64,000 bases of DNA from an uncultured Prevotellaceae bacterium (lineage in GTDB: Bacteria; Bacteroidota; Bacteroidia; Bacteroidales; Muribaculaceae), in NCBI GenBank assembly GCA_905207705.1, contig CAJLMA010000005.1, positions 124,001 to 188,000 of the forward strand. Reading direction: 5' to 3'. Under the pieces are notes generated by a model that saw nothing but the letters and a program-made list of their open reading frames with translations, searched no databases and had not been told where the DNA came from. Position numbers and translations under genes: made by a program. This document shows positions 58,887 through 64,000 of the stretch, piece after piece (the first letter of the stretch is position 1; the number at the start of each line of letters is the position of its first letter).

Positions 58887-59996
58887 ATGGCAAACGATAA
58901 ATTGATAAGGGTTGGCATCACCCAAGGGGATACCAACGGCATTGGTTATGAAGTGATATTGAAAACACTTTCAGAGCCTCAAATCTTGGAATTGTTCACT
59001 CCTGTGGTATATGGCTCATCTAAAGTTGCAGCGTTCCATCGCAAGGCTAATGGATTGCAACCGGTACAGTTCAACTGTGTCGATAATGCCATACACGCCA
59101 AGGATGGTGTGTGCAACCTTGTGGAAGTCGTGTCGGACGAATTGAAAGTGGAACTTGGCGTTGAAAGCGAGGCGGCGGGCAAAGCCGCGTTCACTGCACT
59201 GGAATGCGCTGTGTCGGATTTGCGCAACGGGTTGATCGACGTGCTTGTGACAGCTCCGATTGACAAGAATACGATACAAAGCGACAGTTTCCACTTCCCG
59301 GGACATACCGAGTATCTTGAATCATCGATTGGCGATGGGGCTAAGTCGTTAATGATTCTTTTCAACGAGAAGATTCGCGTGGCACTTGTGACCACCCATC
59401 TGCCAGTGTCGAAGATTGCCGAGTCGATAACCAAGGAGAGCATAGTAGAAAAACTTGAAATATTCAATGAATCCTTGAAAAAGGATTTCGGCATAGAATA
59501 TCCGCGCATAGCCGTGTTGTCGTTGAATCCTCATGCCGGCGACGGTGGACTACTTGGCATCGAAGAGAAGGAAATAATAACGCCGGCCATCAACGAGGCT
59601 TATGACAAGAAGATTTGTTGCTTCGGGCCTTATGCTGCCGACGGATTCTTCGGCAGCGGCAGTTTCTCGAAATTTGACGGTGTCCTTGCCATGTACCACG
59701 ATCAAGGATTGGCTCCGTTCAAGACCATTGCAATGGAAGGCGGCGTTAATTTCACTGCCGGCTTGCCTTTTGTAAGGACTTCGCCCGATCATGGTACCGG
59801 CTATGACATTGCCGGAAAGAATCTTGCAAATCCCGATTCATTCAGAACCGCGATATACAACGCGGTGGATATATTACGCAACAGGTGCCGGTATGAAGAG
59901 ATTCATGCAAACCCGTTGCGGAAGCAGTATTTTGACAAAAGTAACGACAACGTCGTGCTTGACTTGACAAAAGATGATGATGAAACTACTGCATAG
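58887..59996 (+). CDS. pdxA: 4-hydroxythreonine-4-phosphate dehydrogenase
   Basis: A 369-residue enzyme for pyridoxal phosphate (vitamin B6) synthesis, oxidising 4-hydroxythreonine-4-phosphate with NAD(P)+ in the cytoplasm. The start MANDKLIRVGITQGDTNGIG is typical; an upstream ATG or TTG (58836/58833) adds unrelated residues. Motifs include VTAPIDKNTIQ, FPGHTEYLE (metal-binding His), SLNPHAGDGGLLG (His), VLAMYHDQGLAPFK (His) and RTSPDHGTGYDIAGK. Length is slightly above the family's 330 residues due to a C-terminal extension. It begins a plus-strand run of five or six genes; the next starts 61 nt later. Confidence 0.94.
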   Translation: MANDKLIRVGITQGDTNGIGYEVILKTLSEPQILELFTPVVYGSSKVAAFHRKANGLQPVQFNCVDNAIHAKDGVCNLVEVVSDELKVELGVESEAAGKAAFTALECAVSDLRNGLIDVLVTAPIDKNTIQSDSFHFPGHTEYLESSIGDGAKSLMILFNEKIRVALVTTHLPVSKIAESITKESIVEKLEIFNESLKKDFGIEYPRIAVLSLNPHAGDGGLLGIEEKEIITPAINEAYDKKICCFGPYAADGFFGSGSFSKFDGVLAMYHDQGLAPFKTIAMEGGVNFTAGLPFVRTSPDHGTGYDIAGKNLANPDSFRTAIYNAVDILRNRCRYEEIHANPLRKQYFDKSNDNVVLDLTKDDDETTA

Positions 59997-60057
59997 GGAA
60001 TTGTCGCGTGTCGCGTAATGATGTTGGAAAATTTGTTTATCAAGTAAACACGATAAT

Positions 60058-60762
60058 ATGAATTATGCTATAATTGCTGCCGGCGAGGGGTCTCGTCTGG
60101 TTCAAGAGGGGATAAAAAAGCCGAAACCTCTTGTGGAGCTTAACGGAGAGCCTATGATAGGACGTCTCATAAAAATATTCACACGGTGCAATGCCGAGAG
60201 TGTCAGTGTAATCGTAAACGCCGAGATGACTGAAGTGAGGCAGTATCTTGAATCGCTCAACATTGGAATACCTTTGAATCTGGTGGTGAAGTCAACTCCG
60301 AGTTCCATGCATAGTTTTTTTGAATTGAGCAGGGTCATGCCGCATGGGAAGTTCTGCCTTACAACAGTGGACACTATTTTCAGGGAAAATGATTTTGCCG
60401 GATATATTAATGCTTATGAGTCCATTGTAGATGGCAGTTGCGATGGCATGATGGCAGTTACTCCTTTTGTCGATGATGAGAAGCCCCTTTATGTAGGAGT
60501 CGATGATGACATGTGGGTGAAGGGATTCTATGATGAACGTCAGGAAGACAGCCGGTTTATATCGGGTGGAGTGTATGCTCTTGGCGACAACGCCGTCAAG
60601 GTGCTGGAAGAGTGCATGGCAAATGGTGTGTCGCGCATGCGTAATTTCCAGCGTGCAATGATTGTGTCGGGATTGAAACTGAAGGCTTATTCAATAGATA
60701 AGATTGTCGATGTTGATCATGCCGGGGATATTGCCACTGCCGAGGCTTTCATTAAAGGATGA
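60058..60762 (+). CDS. NTP-transferase family nucleotidyltransferase (GT-A fold)
   Basis: A 234-residue protein with the GT-A nucleotidyltransferase start NYAIIAAGEGSRLVQEGIKKPKPLVELNG, including the nucleotide-binding G-x-G-x-R-[x]n-K-P-K motif; a D-x-D-like TTVDTIF (about residue 103) may bind the metal. The closest functional classes couple NTP to a sugar- or polyol-phosphate. Its position in front of a CDP-alcohol phosphatidyltransferase and myo-inositol-3-phosphate synthase suggests that it makes CDP- or other NDP-activated inositol or a similar head group; this is inference. It has no signal peptide. Spacing to the ATP-grasp gene is 59 nt. Confidence 0.83.
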   Translation: MNYAIIAAGEGSRLVQEGIKKPKPLVELNGEPMIGRLIKIFTRCNAESVSVIVNAEMTEVRQYLESLNIGIPLNLVVKSTPSSMHSFFELSRVMPHGKFCLTTVDTIFRENDFAGYINAYESIVDGSCDGMMAVTPFVDDEKPLYVGVDDDMWVKGFYDERQEDSRFISGGVYALGDNAVKVLEECMANGVSRMRNFQRAMIVSGLKLKAYSIDKIVDVDHAGDIATAEAFIKG

Positions 60763-60821
60763 TACATGCAGCGGGTGTGTATATATGATTTTAGTCTTAG
60801 AAAAATATATTGAAGATAGAC

Positions 60822-61688
60822 ATGGCTGATATAGAAATTGCCGGCATAATGCGTGCCGGTGCATATTCTCCCAACCACATAGGCAATGATGCCGCAATAT
60901 TCAATGCAACAGCCGAGCAGCTGAGAAAGCGTGGGTATGCGGTGAATGTGTATAGTGAAGACCAGTTTAACACGTCGGGAGTGGCTGAGCCGGTGGTGCT
61001 TAACATGTGCCGCGAGCGTAAATCGATTGACAAGCTCCAAAAGTTGGAGGATGAAGGCCGGTTGATAATAAATTCGGGTTACGGAATAGAAAATTGCACA
61101 CGCGAGCGGATGACTCGTATCTTGCTCGGTAGCGGGATTCCTTACCCCGACAGTATTATCGTGAATACAGACGAAGCTGTAATACCGGCATTGAAAAAAG
61201 CCGGATTCCAAAGTTGCTGGATAAAACGTGGCGATTTTCATGCAATGCATAAGGAGGACGTGAGCTATGTGCGTCATCCCGAGGAGGCACAGGAAGTGTT
61301 GCAAGAATATTTTTACCGTGGAATAAAACGTGCGGTCATAAACAAGCATCTTGTGGGAGACTTGATTAAGTTCTACGGAGTATATGGCACGCCATTCTTT
61401 TATTGGTTCTATCCGTTAGACTTGGGACACAGCAAGTATGGATACGAGATGATAAACGGCAAGGCTCGTGGCATAGAGTTTGACGAGAAGAAGTTGAAGT
61501 TGATATGCCAGCAGGCAGCCGAAGAGCTGAATGTGTCGGTATATGGTGGAGATTGTATCGTTTCTCCTGAAGGAGAAATGCGAATAATTGATTTCAATGA
61601 CTGGCCGAGTTTTGCTCCTTGTCGTAACGATGCGGCGCCTTATATCGCGAAGTGCGTAATTAATGCCATAAAATCCAAAGGCTTGTGA
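60822..61688 (+). CDS. ATP-grasp family protein
   Basis: A 288-residue protein. The start at 60822 (MADIEIAGIMRAGAYSPNHI) is preferred over an upstream TTG. The ATP-grasp fold is seen in the central INSGYGIENCTRERMTRIL, WIKRGDFHA and INKHLVGDLIKFYGV, and in the C-terminal metal-binding GGDCIVSPEGEMRIIDFNDW (Asp and Asn ligands). It should use ATP to join a carboxylate to an amine or hydroxyl group. RimK-like enzymes are the nearest type. In Bacteroides the gene is found beside the inositol-lipid genes; its substrate is unknown. The stop is 24 nt before the phosphatidyltransferase start. Confidence 0.83.
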   Translation: MADIEIAGIMRAGAYSPNHIGNDAAIFNATAEQLRKRGYAVNVYSEDQFNTSGVAEPVVLNMCRERKSIDKLQKLEDEGRLIINSGYGIENCTRERMTRILLGSGIPYPDSIIVNTDEAVIPALKKAGFQSCWIKRGDFHAMHKEDVSYVRHPEEAQEVLQEYFYRGIKRAVINKHLVGDLIKFYGVYGTPFFYWFYPLDLGHSKYGYEMINGKARGIEFDEKKLKLICQQAAEELNVSVYGGDCIVSPEGEMRIIDFNDWPSFAPCRNDAAPYIAKCVINAIKSKGL

Positions 61689-61712
61689 CCTTTTGATGAA
61701 AAATGAGAATTT

Positions 61713-62660
61713 ATGGGTAAGTTTGCTAAATTCAAAAAGGATTATAAGGATTCCTTGAAGTCGCTCGACACCGAGGAAACCATTGATTTGTTGTTTTATC
61801 GTCCTATCGGCTACATGTGGGCATTGCTCGGTGAGAAACTTGGCATAACGCCTAATGCCATAACCATAGCTTCGATATTTCTTGGTGTTGCCGGTGGCGT
61901 ATTGTTCTATTTTCATGACAATTTGTTGTGGCTGAATTATATAGGAATGGTGTTGCTCGTGTGGGCTAACAGTTTCGACAGTGCCGACGGGCAACTTGCA
62001 AGGCTCACGCACCAGTATTCGCGATTGGGGCGCATACTCGATGGGTTGAGCGGTGATTTTTGGTTTGTGGCCATATATTTCGCCATTTGTTTCAGGATAA
62101 ATGAGACGAGCGAGTATTTCATGGCCTATCCTTGGGCGATATGGGTGATGGCTGTCCTTGCCGGGATGTGTCATGGCAAGCAGGCGGCAAGTGCCGATTA
62201 TTACCGGCAGTTTCATCTTTATTTCCTTAAAGGTGCGGAAGGTAGTGAACTTGACAGTTGTCCGCAGCTTGACGAGAAGCTGAAAACGTTATCGTGGAAG
62301 CGAAATTTCTGGTCGAAGTTGACCCTTTTTGTGTATCGCAATTATACAGCCAATCAGGAGAAGCTCACGCCCCGTATGCAGCAATTGCGCAAAATATTGA
62401 AGGAGCGTTTTGGCGACAGTGTGCCGCAGCCGTTCAGGGATGCCTTCAGAGCTAAAAGCAAGCCATTGATGAAGTATACCAACATGTTGTCGTTCAATAC
62501 GCGTGTCATAGTCTTATTTATTTCGTTGTTCGTGCAGATGCCGTGGCTGTATTTTGCTTTTGAACTGACTGTTTTGAACTTGATGCTTGCTTACATGATA
62601 TGGAGGCATGAAAGAATATGTAAACATTTTATAAAGCAACTTGAAGATGGAACATTTTGA
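61713..62660 (+). CDS. CDP-alcohol phosphatidyltransferase family protein
   Basis: A 315-residue inner-membrane enzyme with about six helices. The CDP-alcohol signature is at about residues 91-110: DSADGQLARLTHQYSRLGRI followed by LDGLSGD. Canonical spacing is D-G-x2-A-R-x8-G-x3-D-x3-D; here the last two Asp are four residues apart, so one ligand is offset. The likely reaction is transfer of a phosphatidyl (or phospho-alcohol) group onto an inositol phosphate, giving phosphatidylinositol phosphate, as for the Bacteroides homologue. The C-terminal 100 residues are long and basic (TLFVYRNYTANQEKL). It overlaps the next gene by 14 nt. Confidence 0.86.
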   Translation: MGKFAKFKKDYKDSLKSLDTEETIDLLFYRPIGYMWALLGEKLGITPNAITIASIFLGVAGGVLFYFHDNLLWLNYIGMVLLVWANSFDSADGQLARLTHQYSRLGRILDGLSGDFWFVAIYFAICFRINETSEYFMAYPWAIWVMAVLAGMCHGKQAASADYYRQFHLYFLKGAEGSELDSCPQLDEKLKTLSWKRNFWSKLTLFVYRNYTANQEKLTPRMQQLRKILKERFGDSVPQPFRDAFRAKSKPLMKYTNMLSFNTRVIVLFISLFVQMPWLYFAFELTVLNLMLAYMIWRHERICKHFIKQLEDGTF

Positions 62661-63363
62661 GAATATAAAAGGTGTCATATTTGACTATGGAGGAACTATC
62701 GACAGCCGAGGTGTGCATTGGAGCGAAGTGATATGGGACGGGTATGTCCAAGCCGGGGTGCCTGTGTCGAAGTCTGATTTCAGGGATTGCTATGTATATG
62801 CCGAGCGAGAGCTTGCGCGAGTGAAACATATATATCCCGAGCATAATTTCCATGACATGTTGCTGATAAAGATGCGTATAGAGCTCGAGAATCTTGTGTC
62901 GGCCGGGAAAATAAGTGGCGAGCATGTCGTTGAGTGGGTCAAGAGCATTTCCGATTATTGTTACAAGTGTGCCAAGGAGTCTGTTGAGGAGGCTCGTCCG
63001 GTGCTTGAGGCCTTGTATGCTCGTTTCCCCATGGTACTTGTCAGCAATTTTTATGGCAATGTTGAAACGGTGCTTGACGATTTCGATTTGCGCAAATATT
63101 TTAAAGATATATTAGAAAGTGCCGTCGTTGGCGTGCGCAAGCCCGATCCGAAGATATTCTTGCTTGGAGTTGAAGCTCTTGGCTTGTCGCCTGAAGAGGT
63201 TGTCGTCGTTGGTGATAGCTACAAGAAGGATATCGTGCCTGCCGAGTCGTTAGGCTGTCGTGTGCTATGGCTTAAAGGAAAAGGCTGGACCGACGAGGAA
63301 GACCGTCAGCAACATCCGAATATCATAAAAAAACTTTCAGATATGCTTGACGTAGTGTTGTGA
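62647..63363 (+). CDS. HAD-superfamily hydrolase
   Basis: A 238-residue cytoplasmic protein, HAD-IA type. The start at ATG 62647 overlaps the phosphatidyltransferase stop by 14 nt (translational coupling). Motif I is FDYGGTID: the nucleophile Asp is present but the second Asp of D-x-D is Gly, which is unusual for a phosphomonoesterase. Motif II is VLVSNF (Ser), motif III is GVRKPDPKIF (Lys), and motif IV is VVVGDSYKKDI (Asp). Its place between a CDP-alcohol phosphatidyltransferase and inositol phosphate synthase suggests dephosphorylation of phosphatidylinositol phosphate; this remains inference. The next gene has its own promoter. Confidence 0.87.
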   Translation: MEHFENIKGVIFDYGGTIDSRGVHWSEVIWDGYVQAGVPVSKSDFRDCYVYAERELARVKHIYPEHNFHDMLLIKMRIELENLVSAGKISGEHVVEWVKSISDYCYKCAKESVEEARPVLEALYARFPMVLVSNFYGNVETVLDDFDLRKYFKDILESAVVGVRKPDPKIFLLGVEALGLSPEEVVVVGDSYKKDIVPAESLGCRVLWLKGKGWTDEEDRQQHPNIIKKLSDMLDVVL

Positions 63364-63432
63364 TTAATTAACCCAAAAGTGGTATAAATTTCCTTTTATT
63401 AAAATAGTTTAACTAAAAACATTCATTATTGA

Positions 63433-63452
63433 CTATTATTTGCAAATAATAG
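63433..63452. repeat. 20-bp perfect palindrome upstream of the inositol phosphate synthase gene
   Basis: CTATTATTTGCAAATAATAG is fully self-complementary with no loop. It lies 46 nt upstream of the -7 element, in a region with AT content above its surroundings; it fits a regulator-binding site better than a terminator. Confidence 0.75.
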
Positions 63453-63497
63453 GTTGCTTATTTTTTAAAATAATTTTTCTAATTAAAAAATACCTGT

Positions 63498-63505
63498 TAC
63501 TTTTA
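63498..63505 (+). promoter_or_regulatory. -7 element of the inositol phosphate synthase gene
   Basis: TACTTTTA, one base off TAnnTTTG. A TTTC/TTTT tract lies at the -33 distance. About 64 nt before the start. Confidence 0.5.
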
Positions 63506-63568
63506 CGGCGCTTTTCCAATTAAAGAGAAAAAGAGTATTAAGTTTAATGATATTAAATTAGAATTATT

Positions 63569-64000
63569 ATGGCAAAAATTAATGTGCAAAAGGCCGAGGG
63601 CAAATTGGGTATCTTGGTCGTTGGCATAGGTGGTGCCGTTGCATCTACATTTATTGCCGGCACATTGCTGGCTCGTAAAGGATTGGGTATTCCTGTTGGG
63701 TCAATAACCCAGCTTTCCACGATTAAGTTGTCGGATGGCTCTGCCCCAAAAATCAAGGATGTTCTTCCCATTGCAAAACTTGACGACATCGTGTTTGGCG
63801 GATGGGATATATTTGAAGATGACATATATAAGGCAGCTGTGCATGCAGCCGTTTTGAATACTACTGACTTGGACGGCGTTAAAGATGAATTGTCATCGAT
63901 AAAGCCGATGAAGGCCGTATTTGACAACAAGTATGTGACTCGTTTGCACGGGACTTGGGTAAAAGAAGGTGAAACCAAGTGGGATTTGAAGAACCAACTT
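63569..64000 (+). CDS. ino1: myo-inositol-3-phosphate synthase (N-terminal fragment, cut by window edge)
   Basis: The first 144 codons are visible. The protein begins MAKINVQKAEGKLGILVVGIGGAVASTFIAGTLLARKG, with the Rossmann-type Gly motif (GIGGAVAST) that binds NAD+. The segments KLDDIVFGGWDIFEDDIYKAA and LSSIKPMKAVFDNKYVTRLHG match Bacteroidetes inositol-phosphate synthase. The enzyme converts glucose 6-phosphate to inositol 3-phosphate, the head-group precursor for inositol lipids. It is in the same direction as the phosphatidyltransferase and HAD genes, with its own promoter. The catalytic part is past the window end. Confidence 0.92.
   Translation, partial: MAKINVQKAEGKLGILVVGIGGAVASTFIAGTLLARKGLGIPVGSITQLSTIKLSDGSAPKIKDVLPIAKLDDIVFGGWDIFEDDIYKAAVHAAVLNTTDLDGVKDELSSIKPMKAVFDNKYVTRLHGTWVKEGETKWDLKNQL

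Overview
The window is a stretch of a Bacteroidales chromosome, most likely a gut Muribaculaceae-type or related organism. The evidence is a fused SecDF, a SusC/SusD pair, proteins with type IX secretion (T9SS) sorting tails, BACON/DUF4493/PCMD surface proteins, a sphingolipid/inositol-lipid gene cluster, and repeated Bacteroidetes promoters of the TAnnTTTG type. The family assignment is inference; the order Bacteroidales is well supported. No rRNA, IS element, prophage or CRISPR array was seen. One tRNA (Arg, CCT) is present.

Layout. 1-5.8 kb: a truncated PatB/MalY-type lyase, a DUF3737 protein, a MATE exporter, an EamA transporter, and a LemA-TPM-TPM operon. 6.1-9.4 kb: tRNA-Arg and secDF. 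9.8-19.4 kb: a SusC/SusD nutrient uptake pair (with a 9-G tract inside susC), an Ig-like lipoprotein, a SlyD-type isomerase and an aquaporin. 19.5-23.4 kb: a tight minus-strand operon encoding a ClpX-like AAA+ protein, a SecB-like chaperone-domain protein, a PP2C phosphatase and a KptA/Tpt1 RNA 2'-phosphotransferase. This combination is not a standard housekeeping operon and is one of the two most interesting loci here. 24-29 kb: a glutaredoxin-like protein, an MFS exporter with its GntR regulator, and an AraC-SDR-acetyltransferase block. 29-44.7 kb: a membrane protein of unknown role, a GH10-like hydrolase, a DUF4493/outer-membrane/PCMD surface cluster, rlmN, three T9SS cargo proteins (nuclease, carbohydrate-binding protein, glycoside hydrolase) and a CE1-like esterase.

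44.9-57.5 kb: the second highlight. A run of FHA-domain proteins (one with a transmembrane segment and a trypsin-like protease), a PP2C phosphatase with a membrane anchor, a Ser/Thr kinase with FHA, and a giant Ser/Thr kinase whose C-terminal half is about twenty YD-type repeats. This is followed, after a terminator and a new promoter, by an outer-membrane/OmpA-like protein and paralogues of the T9SS motor subunits GldL and GldM. GldK and GldN are absent. I read this as a phosphorylation-controlled envelope apparatus powered by a GldLM-type proton motor, loosely analogous to the PpkA-PppA-Fha control of type VI secretion. The function is unknown.

57.8-64 kb: a YbjN-like secreted protein, pdxA, then a nucleotidyltransferase, an ATP-grasp protein, a CDP-alcohol phosphatidyltransferase, a HAD-family protein and the start of myo-inositol-3-phosphate synthase, a layout resembling the Bacteroides inositol-lipid locus.
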